In this document: one piece after another, positions 26,973 to 35,859 of the stretch
Position numbering within the stretch: position 1 is the first letter of the stretch
Layout of the letters: the number at the start of each line of letters is the position of its first letter
Source of the DNA: Acidobacteriota bacterium
GTDB taxonomy: Bacteria > Acidobacteriota > Terriglobia > Terriglobales > Acidobacteriaceae
Direction of reading: 5' to 3'
DNA: 64,000 nucleotides
Assembly (NCBI GenBank): GCA_013289765.1
Contig: JABCZI010000003.1
Coordinates: 1 to 64,000, forward strand
The notes under the pieces: generated by a model
Told to the model about the DNA's origin: nothing
The model's input: only the letters and a program-made list of their open reading frames with translations
The model's database searches: none
Position numbers and translations under genes: made by a program

Positions 26973-28577
26973 CTAGTGGTGAGGCCCTGTCTTCGCATGC
27001 GACCCGTGCTGTTGGTACCAGATCTCGGCTTGCGTTTCGAGAGCCGCGGCCTGGGCTCGAGTTATGCCGCTCGCGAGACTTTTGGCGAGATCTTGGCTGC
27101 CTTCCTGGCCTCCTGCGCGCGCCACCAGCGCCCAGAAATAAGCTTTGTTCGCATCCTTAGGAACACCGTGACCACCCCAATAAAGCAATCCCAGCTTGTA
27201 TTGGGCAGGCACGCTTCCATGCTCCGCCGCCCTGGTGAACCACCGGACTGCTTCTCTCTGATCCTGCGTGATTGCGTGTTTCTCATCGCCTTGGGCATAG
27301 AGAAGACCCATAGCATTTTCCGCTTCTGGATTCCCCCTGCTCGCGAGCCTTCGAAGTTGTTCGATCTCGCCGGAATTGAGTGACGAGTCTGGATACGTTG
27401 TGTCAATAGGAGGGCGTGACACCGCCAAAACTACAGGTTCCTGAGTCCGATCACTGGCCTTAAGCTTTTCCTGAATCCACGGCGATAGCATGAAGCCAAG
27501 GATGAGGACAATCGCAGCGGCGGCGCAGTAGAAAAAGGTAGAAGGAAACTGAATACCGCTACCCGTGTCCTCATGAGCAGCAAGGGTTGCCTCGCCTGTC
27601 GGTTCTGTCGGCTCATAAGCGAAGAGAACGCCACCCGGAACCGAGGAGACAAGTTTCATGGAAACGGCTGGATCAAAAGAATGGTCCGATAGCGCGGCGT
27701 GATTGATGGCGGAAGAAATTGTCTCGGCGAATCGTTGCAACATTCTGCTATCGTTATCGCCAAAAGCTCGGGGCTGAGCCGAAAATGCCTCCAGTAGGCC
27801 AATCACTTTCTTGCCGGAGCTTACCGGCGCGGCGAGGATGGAACGAATAACCAGCGCGCGACAGCTATCGCGATCTACGCGGTTGTCTTCCTCGGTGTCA
27901 TCGCAGCGCAATATTCTTCCGGCTCGCACGCATTCACCGGAAAAACCAGATCCCACTTTCAATGTTGCGCCTACAGGTGGGACGTTCGAGCCACAGCTGG
28001 CTCGGCACGTCATGTTCGCGTCATCCTTTCCTGACAGCGCGACCGCGACGCCAGAACATCGAAGCAGCGAATGACACCGAAGAGCAATCAACGAAAGGAC
28101 CGCCTCGAGGTTCTCCCCACCGAACTCAGCTCCTTTCTGCAAGGTAGCCATGCCGCTCAGCCTGTCCGTATGATTCAGAGAAACAGAAGAGTGCTCTGAG
28201 GTCGAGGACCCAGCCAGTCCCAAAGAGGCGGAGCCTGACGTGGTATTTAGAGAAAGCCACTCTTGCACTCGCTGCAGCTCACTATCCGCGACCGCCGAAA
28301 AGCCTAAACCAGTCCGTCCTGAAGAGTTTGACCAGACCACGCGACCCGTCACCGAGAGCTGGTCGATGGATTCAGCGACGTGCAGACATAATTCTATTTC
28401 CTGGTTGATTTCTATCGGCGACGGGCACTGAATTGCCATCCCGATCTCGCTGATGTCAAGGATCTCGTAAAGGGGAACCACTTCGGCATTACACCTAGTC
28501 CCAAAGCTAGCACGGGCGGTCGCCCGTACTCTTTCGCGTGGACGTTGGCGGCGGTTAATGGAAGCGTGGGCGGACAT
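26973..28577 (-). CDS. PilZ-GAF-TM-Sel1 protein, copy 2
   Basis: 534 residues and a clear paralogue of the protein encoded at 21702-23348 along its whole length. PilZ has RQRPR and DISEIG. GAF has SGEC, RCDDTEED and SCRALV with the same three cysteines. The membrane segment is CAAAAIVLILGFMLSPWIQ, followed by Sel1-type repeats (EAENAMGLLYAQG, PAQYKLGLLYWGG, KAYFWALVARAGG). The 5' flank of the two genes is also similar beyond the start codon, which points to duplication of a longer DNA segment. The two copies lie 3.6 kb apart on the same strand. Confidence 0.88.
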   Translation of the reverse strand: MSAHASINRRQRPRERVRATARASFGTRCNAEVVPLYEILDISEIGMAIQCPSPIEINQEIELCLHVAESIDQLSVTGRVVWSNSSGRTGLGFSAVADSELQRVQEWLSLNTTSGSASLGLAGSSTSEHSSVSLNHTDRLSGMATLQKGAEFGGENLEAVLSLIALRCHSLLRCSGVAVALSGKDDANMTCRASCGSNVPPVGATLKVGSGFSGECVRAGRILRCDDTEEDNRVDRDSCRALVIRSILAAPVSSGKKVIGLLEAFSAQPRAFGDNDSRMLQRFAETISSAINHAALSDHSFDPAVSMKLVSSVPGGVLFAYEPTEPTGEATLAAHEDTGSGIQFPSTFFYCAAAAIVLILGFMLSPWIQEKLKASDRTQEPVVLAVSRPPIDTTYPDSSLNSGEIEQLRRLASRGNPEAENAMGLLYAQGDEKHAITQDQREAVRWFTRAAEHGSVPAQYKLGLLYWGGHGVPKDANKAYFWALVARAGGQEGSQDLAKSLASGITRAQAAALETQAEIWYQQHGSHAKTGPHH

Positions 28578-28927
28578 TGGAGCCTGGGATCGACTCTTGC
28601 ATGTTCAATGGTACCCGAGTCGGCAGACAATAGGCAGAAGGAAAATGAACATCCTCCGGAATTTCTGACCCAAGAATCGGTTTCAAAATATGGGGTGTGC
28701 GGAATGTCGTTCTGGTCACCGTTGCGGTCAAGATCATCAAGGCGTTACAAACGCCGGCCCCCGACATATCTTACTTGAGAAGCAAGCTCATGCCTGAATC
28801 ACAAGGGGGTGGCTAGCGCCCGCTTGGCCTGCAGCGATTCCACAGAGACCTAGCCGATCAACGTTGTCATCGATGTGTTTGTGGCACGCAGGTGGCAAAT
28901 CGCGGGGTAAAGGGTGGGACTCGTTAA
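28578..28927. other. Intergenic region upstream of PilZ-GAF-Sel1 copy 2
   Basis: No gene is seen. A short hairpin, GGCGTT-ACA-AACGCC, lies at 28741-28755. The stretch next to 28578 resembles the flank of copy 1. A promoter for the downstream minus-strand gene presumably lies here, but no strong consensus was found. Confidence 0.4.
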
Positions 28928-30487
28928 CTAACTCGCCTCAGCTTCTAAAAACTGCGTACCTGTGACACTCTCGGGAATGATTCCCTCCTCGGCGTCGAGA
29001 GCGCGACCCAAAGCATCGGCCAAAACCATCGGGAATCCCGAGGTCAGAAGATTGGTGTCCACGAGCAGCGGTCGATCGTCGTAAAAACGGTAGATCTTTA
29101 TCGCGCCAAGCCACTGATCGGCACTTGTAACCAATTCCAACGTAAGGTTCCAGACTGCCTTTTGGTTTCGAAAGGCCGAAGCCGTAGCCTTCTCCCATTC
29201 AAAACATCGATTCTCCCCCAGCCAAGCGTCGCTATCGGCGGAAGACTCGTCTGACAACGACTTTACGCTCAATATGAAGCCGTCGAAGTCATTGTTAGAA
29301 AAAGCCGATTTTAGGATATCGCAAATATGGGCGTAATCTCCGGAACTCTTCAGCTCCTCGATCGCCCGGCGAATTGCAAGGTCATTGACGAATATGCCTC
29401 TTTGTTCGATGGTTCGTTGCGCAACTCGACGAATTTCCCAAAATTCCAGGTAGCCGAGGTGCTGAACGCCAAACCAGATACCCGTACCGATAACCAGTAG
29501 CACCAATCCGAGTGTATTGCCTGAAGGCCAAAGCAGAAACAGACTGAGCAAGGCGAAAAGAGCCGACACCGCATACAGAATGACAACAACTTTCCGCGGC
29601 GACATTCCATGCTCAAGTAGTTTGTGATGAATGTGCTCACGATCTGCCGTGAACAAAGGGCGGCCACTGATCAAGCGCCGGACGACTGAAAGGGTAGTCT
29701 CAAGAATTGGCAGGCCGAAAGAAACAACCGGGATGGCTACCGCAATGATCGTTGGCGCCTTCTGAGCACCCGCCAATGCCAAGGCACTCAGCATGAATCC
29801 GATGAACAAACTCCCGCAATCCCCGAGAAAGATGGTCGCCGGATTAAAGTTAAAACGCAAAAAACCCAGAATGGATCCGGCAAGGGCGAGCGTCAACAAC
29901 GACACTAATGTCGAACCATTAAAGACGGCTACAACAAAAACCACCACCGTCGAAAACAACGCGGAACCAGCGGCGAGTCCGTCCAAGCCATCAATTAGAT
30001 TGAATGCGTTCGTAATCCCAATTACCCAGAGAACCGTAATGGGTAGCCCGATGTACCAAGCGAAATGCCTTGCGCCAAATAATACCGGCAGCTCGAGAAT
30101 CCTCAAGCCACCAGCAAAAAGCATAACGGCGGCCACGCCCTGAACCGCAAACTTCGTGTACGGACCGACGGAGTGGATGTCGTCGTATACGCCCAGCAGA
30201 AAAATAAGAGTTCCTGGAATAAGAATTGTTAAAAGGGGCCGAACGGAAGGTAGGATATCCGACGCAGGAGAGTGCCGGCCTATCAGCAACGCGGCACCAA
30301 TTGCCACGAGGAATGCAAAAACGATGGGAATGCCGCCTAACCGCGGCAACGGGATCTCATGCAGATCTCGATGCTGAATCGGCGGTGCCACCCAACCCCG
30401 GCCCATGGCGAGATTACGGACGAACCAGGTAAGAACAAACGAGAATATCAGCGAAACCCCGAAAGAAATCAGATATGACAGTGTCAA
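28928..30487 (-). CDS. WecA/MraY-family polyprenyl-phosphate sugar-1-phosphate transferase with C-terminal extension
   Basis: Integral membrane enzyme that starts glycan chains by moving GlcNAc-1-P (or a similar sugar phosphate) to undecaprenyl phosphate. Motifs: YDDIHSVG with the Asp pair D102/D103, NLIDGLDG (163-170), GDCGS (222-226) and HIHH (285-288), with about ten transmembrane helices over residues 1-345. The last 170 residues are soluble and not part of the standard fold; they include an Asp/Ser-rich stretch and end TGTQFLEAEAS. The gene opens the surface-glycan locus and is transcribed divergently from the dehydratase operon. Confidence 0.92.
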   Translation of the reverse strand: MTLSYLISFGVSLIFSFVLTWFVRNLAMGRGWVAPPIQHRDLHEIPLPRLGGIPIVFAFLVAIGAALLIGRHSPASDILPSVRPLLTILIPGTLIFLLGVYDDIHSVGPYTKFAVQGVAAVMLFAGGLRILELPVLFGARHFAWYIGLPITVLWVIGITNAFNLIDGLDGLAAGSALFSTVVVFVVAVFNGSTLVSLLTLALAGSILGFLRFNFNPATIFLGDCGSLFIGFMLSALALAGAQKAPTIIAVAIPVVSFGLPILETTLSVVRRLISGRPLFTADREHIHHKLLEHGMSPRKVVVILYAVSALFALLSLFLLWPSGNTLGLVLLVIGTGIWFGVQHLGYLEFWEIRRVAQRTIEQRGIFVNDLAIRRAIEELKSSGDYAHICDILKSAFSNNDFDGFILSVKSLSDESSADSDAWLGENRCFEWEKATASAFRNQKAVWNLTLELVTSADQWLGAIKIYRFYDDRPLLVDTNLLTSGFPMVLADALGRALDAEEGIIPESVTGTQFLEAEAS

Positions 30488-30610
30488 CTAAACTCTCCGC
30501 CATCATCGCCGAAAAGCAGCGAAAAAACACAAATTTTCGTTAGAGGAATCAGGTTGTACTGACCCTGTTCCACATTTCAAAGTTTTTCGCGAAGTTATTT
30601 GACTCGTGGA

Positions 30611-30640
30611 ACTATAACAACTTCCGATCCAGAATTTCAA
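30611..30640 (-). promoter_or_regulatory. Predicted sigma-70 promoter of the WecA-like gene
   Basis: On the minus strand TTGAAA (30635-30640), an 18-base spacer and TATAGT (30611-30616) match consensus at five of six positions in each box. Transcription would begin near 30604, leaving a leader of about 117 bases before the ATG at 30487. Confidence 0.5.
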
Positions 30641-31033
30641 TTCCCGTTCCCGACACTCTGTGGAAAAGATACTGCTGATGATGCCTTCTCTGTGATCTGG
30701 AAGATGCTCACTTTTGAACACCATCATTACCGACCTCTTAGATTCCCGATTTGGGAACCGGCTTAACCGGATCGTGACCTCTGATCACAACCCAACCATC
30801 AATTAGGAACGGATGAATTCGTAGCAATTATGAGCTTGTCGATTTGGTGGGCGCGGATTGCTGGTAACAGCTGACGAAGCCACATAATCCTAGCAGAATT
30901 CGGCGGTGGTTTGGCACCAGCACCCAGAATTCAGGATCTGCGGGGTCGCTACAGCGCTTTTTCCTACCTCCTCCAGGAGCCTGGCGGTCCGTAGACCGTC
31001 TGCACGATCGCGTTTATAGTCAGGGCTTACAGA
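30641..31033. other. Leader region of the sugar-biosynthesis operon
   Basis: No gene is seen. It must hold the promoter of the plus-strand operon; TATAGT at 31015-31020 is a candidate -10 box without a good -35. An 11-base element, GCGGTCCGTAG (30984-30994), lies 39 bases before the first ATG and recurs in the leader of the other glycan operon (see separate entry). Confidence 0.4.
30984..30994 (+). promoter_or_regulatory. 11-mer shared by two glycan operon leaders
   Basis: GCGGTCCGTAG ends 39 bases before the dehydratase ATG. The same 11-mer appears in sense orientation 43 bases before the Wzm ATG (62957-62967, minus strand), and TCTGCA follows shortly after in both. It slightly resembles the ops element (GGCGGTAG) that recruits RfaH. 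A third copy, in antisense orientation inside the coding sequence at 34993-35003, encodes a conserved YGPL motif and is probably coincidental. Confidence 0.3.
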
Positions 31034-32164
31034 ATGATGTATAAAGCGCAAGCCGAAGAGAGCATTTGGACAGAATTTGTCGGCAACTCGTGCCGCCTAC
31101 CTTCTTCTTCTTTGCCATCAAAGGAATGCATCTCCGGAAAGACCCTGCTGGTAACGGGTGCCGGAGGCTCTATCGGGTCGGCGGTTGCTCGCTTCGCCAT
31201 CACCTGCGATGTGAAAGTCTTGATCCTTCTCGATAGCAACGAACAGGGCTTGCATGCTTCAGAGCAGTCCCTTAACTTGTCATCGAAAGCCGTGCGCGTA
31301 CCAGTTCTGGGCAGCATCTGTGATTCAGTTTTGCTGTCTGAACTCTTCGCACTCTACCACCCACAAATCGTCCTTCACGCCGCAGCGTGCAAGCATGTTC
31401 CATTGATGGAGCTGAATCCGATTGCAGCTGCAAGCACCAATGTTCTCGGCACCTATGCCTTGTTACAGGCAGCCTCAGCACACGGCGCATCCCAATTCAT
31501 CATGGTATCCACAGACAAAGCTGTCTTACCGATAAGCATCATGGGCGCCACAAAGCGTCTGGCTGAACTTCTTTTGCTTACACATCCCAAGAAAACCTTG
31601 CAACGCAAGGCAGTGCGTCTAGGCAACGTGCTTGGGTCGAGCGGTAGCGTCGGTCCCCTTTTTCTCAAGCAGATTACGGAAGGTGGCCCGGTCACCATCA
31701 CGCACCGTGACGCCCGCCGATTCTTTGTAACGCTCAACCATGCGGTCACGCTCCTAATGACCGCCTTATCAGCGGAGTATGAAACAGGAATTTTGATTCC
31801 TGATCTAGGTCCAGCCAGAACGGTTGAAGAACTCGCGCGTTATCTCATTGTGGCAACGGCCAGAGAACGGCACGGTATCGAGATTGTCTTCACCGGCCTA
31901 CGGCCAGGAGACAAATTTGAAGAACTACTCGCATCCCCTTATGACCGTTGCCTTGTGCAGGGTGATGACCTTTTCTCCACAGTACAAATGGAAGGATTGG
32001 CCACTGCGACTCTGTATGCGGTTTTGGAACAGATCAAGACGAGTGTTCGAGATAGAGATTTGCGGTTGCTGTTGGAGAGCATCTGCAAAGCGGTACCGGA
32101 ATATCGGCCCAGCCATGCCTTGCAGCAGGTCGTAGAAAATAAACGACAGGCGGAGCTCTGCTAA
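31034..32164 (+). CDS. UDP-sugar 4,6-dehydratase (CapD/LegB/PglF-like, soluble)
   Basis: 376-residue extended SDR lacking the membrane domain of long PglF/WbpM proteins. The NAD-binding GAGGSIGS spans 42-49. AACKHVPLMELNP and STDKAV (T160-D161-K162), with M170-x3-K174 replacing the usual YxxxK, are the marks of the FlaA1/PseB/CapD group that converts UDP-GlcNAc to a 4-keto-6-deoxy sugar. It is the first gene of a three-gene operon with a hydrolysing 2-epimerase and an aminotransferase; its stop overlaps the next start by one base (TAATG). Confidence 0.9.
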   Translation: MMYKAQAEESIWTEFVGNSCRLPSSSLPSKECISGKTLLVTGAGGSIGSAVARFAITCDVKVLILLDSNEQGLHASEQSLNLSSKAVRVPVLGSICDSVLLSELFALYHPQIVLHAAACKHVPLMELNPIAAASTNVLGTYALLQAASAHGASQFIMVSTDKAVLPISIMGATKRLAELLLLTHPKKTLQRKAVRLGNVLGSSGSVGPLFLKQITEGGPVTITHRDARRFFVTLNHAVTLLMTALSAEYETGILIPDLGPARTVEELARYLIVATARERHGIEIVFTGLRPGDKFEELLASPYDRCLVQGDDLFSTVQMEGLATATLYAVLEQIKTSVRDRDLRLLLESICKAVPEYRPSHALQQVVENKRQAELC

Positions 32165-33324
32165 TGAAGCAGAAGCGGACCATTGCTGCGATTACGACTT
32201 CCAGAGCTGACTACAGTCATCTCTACTGGCCCTTGCGCGAACTAGCGGCTCATCCAGATGTTGACCTGAGGCTGATTGTCATGGGATCACATTTGTCTCC
32301 AGAGTTCGGCCTCAGTGCGCAGGAGATTCAGAAAGACGGCATTGCAATTGCCGCATCGCTCGAAACCCTGCTCAGCTCTGATACGGACATCGGCATGGCA
32401 AAGAGCATCGGCATTGCGGTGCTTGCCCTCACGGATCTGCTTGGACGCATGCGTCCTGACATTCTCCTTCTGATCGCCGACCGCTACGAAATACTCGCGC
32501 CTGCTAGTGTCGCGCTGGCCTTGCGCATACCGATTGCTCACATCGAGGGCGGAGAAGTCAGTGAAGGTGCGATCGATGATGCCGTCCGGAATGCCGTCAC
32601 GAAGATGAGCCATGTTCACTTCACCTCAACTGAGAACGCCAGGGCACGCATCATCTCCATGGGAGAGGAGCCTTGGCGAGTGCATCGCGCGGGCGCCCCG
32701 TCGCTTGATCATTTTAGGCGCAGCAAATTGCGCACGCGTAAAGAATTGGAAGGGGAGCTCAAGCTTGATCTCTCCAAAACATCCATGATCGTCGCTTACC
32801 ACCCGGTGACCATCGCGCAAGATACGACCTATGAAGCCTCTTCCTTGTTTGCGGCTCTTCGCGAGAGAAGTGAACAAATTTTGTTTTGTTATCCCAACGC
32901 GGATGCCGGGAGTCGTTCTTTGATTGAGCAAGCCCGGAGATTTTTGGAAGCGACGACCAACGGGCGCATATTTGTCAACCTGAATGCGGTGGTTTATTGG
33001 AGTTTGCTGGCAAATGTAGACCTGATGGTGGGCAACTCAAGCAGTGGCATCATGGAAACGGCTTCGCTGCCATTACCGACTGTGAATATCGGCCTCCGGC
33101 AACACGGCCGGGAGCACGCTGCGAATGTGCTGGATGCCAAAGCAGACAAGCAATCCATTCTGGAAAAAATAGAGGAGGCCAGGAGCATTCACTTCAAATC
33201 TTCGCTGGAAGGGATGAAGAATCCCTATGGGGACGGATATGCAGCCGAAAAAATCACACAGATATTGACCTCCGTGCCTATAGACGCAAGTCTGCTGCGG
33301 AAGCGAGCAGTCAACGGTGAATGA
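32164..33324 (+). CDS. UDP-N-acetylglucosamine 2-epimerase, hydrolysing (NeuC/LegG-like)
   Basis: 386 residues of the GT-B-fold epimerase family. The N-terminal SRADYSHLYW, the EGGE followed by GAIDDAVRNAVTK, and the C-terminal GNSSSGIMETASLPLPTVNIG place it in the hydrolysing NeuC/LegG group rather than the non-hydrolysing WecB group. It would release UDP while producing a 2-epimerised free sugar, a precursor of nonulosonic acids. The gene overlaps both neighbours (TAATG before, ATGA after), so all three proteins are made in step. Confidence 0.9.
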   Translation: MKQKRTIAAITTSRADYSHLYWPLRELAAHPDVDLRLIVMGSHLSPEFGLSAQEIQKDGIAIAASLETLLSSDTDIGMAKSIGIAVLALTDLLGRMRPDILLLIADRYEILAPASVALALRIPIAHIEGGEVSEGAIDDAVRNAVTKMSHVHFTSTENARARIISMGEEPWRVHRAGAPSLDHFRRSKLRTRKELEGELKLDLSKTSMIVAYHPVTIAQDTTYEASSLFAALRERSEQILFCYPNADAGSRSLIEQARRFLEATTNGRIFVNLNAVVYWSLLANVDLMVGNSSSGIMETASLPLPTVNIGLRQHGREHAANVLDAKADKQSILEKIEEARSIHFKSSLEGMKNPYGDGYAAEKITQILTSVPIDASLLRKRAVNGE

Positions 33325-34442
33325 TCCAGATGAAGATTCCCCTCTCTGCACCTGACATATCCGAAGCAGAAATAGAGGCCGTCGCCGAGGTATTGCGCAG
33401 TTCGCGCTTGAGTCTAGGCCCAAAGCTCGAAGAATTTGAGCACGCTATCGCCACTTACGCGGGCGCCCCCTTCGCCGTTGGAGTGAGCTCCGGAACTGCA
33501 GGCCTCCACCTTTGCATGCTTGCATTGGATATACGACCCGGAGACGAAGTGATTGTGCCGTCGTTCACCTTTGTCGCTGCAGCCAATGCGATTCGCTATG
33601 TGGGAGCAAATCCCGTCTTTGTAGATATTGACCCCGTCACTCTCAACATGGATCCAGGACAGACTGAAGCGGCGATCACGAAGAAAACCAAAGCAATTCT
33701 TGCCGTTCACTCCTTCGGGTATCCCGCGGACATGGATGCGCTCCTGACCATCGCTCGGCGTTATAGTTTGCTCCTCATTGAAGATGCATGCGAGGCATTA
33801 GGAGCAGAGTTTCACAATCAGAAAGTTGGCTCATTCGGAGATGCCGGAGTTTTTGCTTTTTACCCCAACAAACAAATCACTACTGGAGAAGGCGGAATGG
33901 TTGTGACGCACCATTCTGCGGTTGCGAAGAAGATCGGGGCGCTGCGAAATCAGGGGCGGTATGAAACCGATGACTGGTTGCAACATACGGAACTCGGCTT
34001 CAACTACCGCCTTTCTGAAATGCATTGTGCCATCGGTCTCGTACAGATAAAACGAATCGAGAACATACTGACCGCGCGCGAAACAGTGGCGCGCACTTAC
34101 CACCAACTGCTCAACGACTGCAAAGATATTGTGCTCCCTCCCGTATCGATCCCGCAGGGTCGGATCAGCTGGTTTGTGTACGTTGTCCGCCTCCAGGAAA
34201 GGTTTACCGGAGCTCAGCGAGATGCGGTACTAAAGGCTTTTGCTTCGGCCGAAATCGGCTGCGGGCGCTATTTTGCCCCTATTCATATGCAGCCTAGTTA
34301 TAGCGCATGGAGAAGTTCATATTTTCTTCCGGTAACCGAATCCATATCAGCACGTACGCTCGCGTTGCCCTTCTTTAATAAGCTAGCGCTAACCGATGCC
34401 CAACAAGTCTGTGGCCTGTTAAGGGAGGCATGCTCGGGTTGA
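33321..34442 (+). CDS. DegT/DnrJ/EryC1 PLP-dependent sugar aminotransferase (LegC/PglE-like)
   Basis: 373 residues. PLP is expected on K184 in YPNKQITTGEGG, with D155 in IEDACEALGA contacting the pyridine nitrogen. It would aminate the 4-keto group made by the dehydratase. With the dehydratase and hydrolysing epimerase it matches three of the early steps for legionaminic acid or diacetamido-bacillosamine type sugars. No acetyltransferase of the LegH/PglD type and no NeuB/NeuA homologue is beside it. Confidence 0.92.
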   Translation: MIQMKIPLSAPDISEAEIEAVAEVLRSSRLSLGPKLEEFEHAIATYAGAPFAVGVSSGTAGLHLCMLALDIRPGDEVIVPSFTFVAAANAIRYVGANPVFVDIDPVTLNMDPGQTEAAITKKTKAILAVHSFGYPADMDALLTIARRYSLLLIEDACEALGAEFHNQKVGSFGDAGVFAFYPNKQITTGEGGMVVTHHSAVAKKIGALRNQGRYETDDWLQHTELGFNYRLSEMHCAIGLVQIKRIENILTARETVARTYHQLLNDCKDIVLPPVSIPQGRISWFVYVVRLQERFTGAQRDAVLKAFASAEIGCGRYFAPIHMQPSYSAWRSSYFLPVTESISARTLALPFFNKLALTDAQQVCGLLREACSG

Positions 34443-34537
34443 TGCCTTGTTGCTTCTCCATGCAAATGTTCTTAGGAACGAGAACGCGCGCTCGAGGATG
34501 AGCCAATCCGACGCGGATCTTTAAGAGTTCACTCTCG

Positions 34538-35542
34538 TCAATCCGCCGCATTGGAGGCTGCCACGGGCGCCGAAACCTTGGAAAGCACCTGAGCGGCAAT
34601 CCAATCATAGGTCGCGGCCAATCCACGCTTAAGCGGGATCGATGGCTCCCAACCAAGAACGTCACGCAAACGAGAATTATCGCTGTTGCGGCCCCGCACT
34701 CCCTGCGGAGCGCTGAGATTGTGACGCTTGGAAATCCGTTTGCCAGCAACTCCAGCGACCAAGTCGACTAGTTCATTAATCGTGACCAGTTCATCCGTTC
34801 CCAGATTGAGAGGTTCGCGGTAGTCAGACTCCATGATCCTAATCAGGCCTTCCACACAATCATCCACATACATAAAGGATCGCGTCTGCTCTCCGTCGCC
34901 CCACACTTCGATCTCGCCATTTTCCTCGCTAAGAGCCAGTTTGCGACAGATAGCGGCCGGCGCTTTTTCTTTGCCGCCTTCATACGTACCTAGCGGTCCG
35001 TAGACGTTGTGAAAGCGGACAATTCGCGTTTCAAAACCGTAGTCTTTGTAGTAGTAACGACAGAGTTCCTCGGCAAAGAGTTTCTCCCAGCCGTAGCCCG
35101 GCTCGGGATCAGCGGGATGGGCGTCTTCCTCACGCAGAGCAGTGACCGTAGCATCTTGCTGCTTGGTCTGGTTGTAGACACACGCAGAAGAGGAGAACAG
35201 GAAACGCTGAACTCCATTTTGGCGGCCCGCCTCGAGCATATGGGCGTTAATCAAAATATTGTTGCGACTGATGTTGGCGAGATACGCAGTGATGTAGCCT
35301 ATGCCCCCCATGTCGGCGGCGAGGTTGTAAATCTCGTCGATCCCGCCACGCGTGGCCAGAAGGCAGTTTTCTGCCTTGCGCAGATCGAGAATCTCAAATG
35401 CATCGCTCGCTGTAGGTTGGTATTCCGGATATTTGATGTCAACGCCCCGGACCCAATGCCCGTCTGACTTGAGCCTCTTCACTAAATGGTGTCCGATGAA
35501 CCCGCCAGCGCCGGTTACCAATATCCGCTTTTGCTTCCCCAT
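34538..35542 (-). CDS. GDP-mannose 3,5-epimerase-like NAD-dependent SDR
   Basis: 334 residues. GAGGFIGH lies at the N-terminus; NLAADMGGIGYI, SSSACVYNQTKQ and EPGYGWEKLFAEE (Y..K pair) are close to GDP-mannose 3,5-epimerases. The product is probably a GDP-L-galactose or gulose type sugar for the glycan. The ATG at 35542 is preferred because GGAG lies nine bases upstream; in-frame starts at 35593 and 35569 precede the conserved Rossmann strand by too far. It is convergent with the aminotransferase gene. Confidence 0.88.
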   Translation of the reverse strand: MGKQKRILVTGAGGFIGHHLVKRLKSDGHWVRGVDIKYPEYQPTASDAFEILDLRKAENCLLATRGGIDEIYNLAADMGGIGYITAYLANISRNNILINAHMLEAGRQNGVQRFLFSSSACVYNQTKQQDATVTALREEDAHPADPEPGYGWEKLFAEELCRYYYKDYGFETRIVRFHNVYGPLGTYEGGKEKAPAAICRKLALSEENGEIEVWGDGEQTRSFMYVDDCVEGLIRIMESDYREPLNLGTDELVTINELVDLVAGVAGKRISKRHNLSAPQGVRGRNSDNSRLRDVLGWEPSIPLKRGLAATYDWIAAQVLSKVSAPVAASNAAD

Positions 35543-35859
35543 AGTCCTGGTCTCCAGATTTTTTCGCATTACCCAAGTTTCTTGTTTGCGCACTCATGAC
35601 GTGAGACTTCATTAGGCAAACGCGGAGTGCTACCCAAACCTTTTGTTTTCGAATGTGCACGTCCAAACAACAGTCGGCGAGAGCAACGCAACCCATGCCG
35701 CATTTTGTCCGAACTGGGAACTCAACGATGAATTATCACTTGCGACAAAGCTAATCGAACAGCTTGCGCTTTGCAATGCCGGCTCTTTAATTTTCCTTGC
35801 AGAAAAACTGGAACGCAAGTTGTGCGCCAACGCGCTCGGCAGTAGAATCGAATACACCT

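Noticed and set aside
26870-27383. Plus-strand frames over the 3' end of the second PilZ-GAF-Sel1 gene
   Set aside because: They are antisense to the conserved Sel1 repeats and have no family resemblance.
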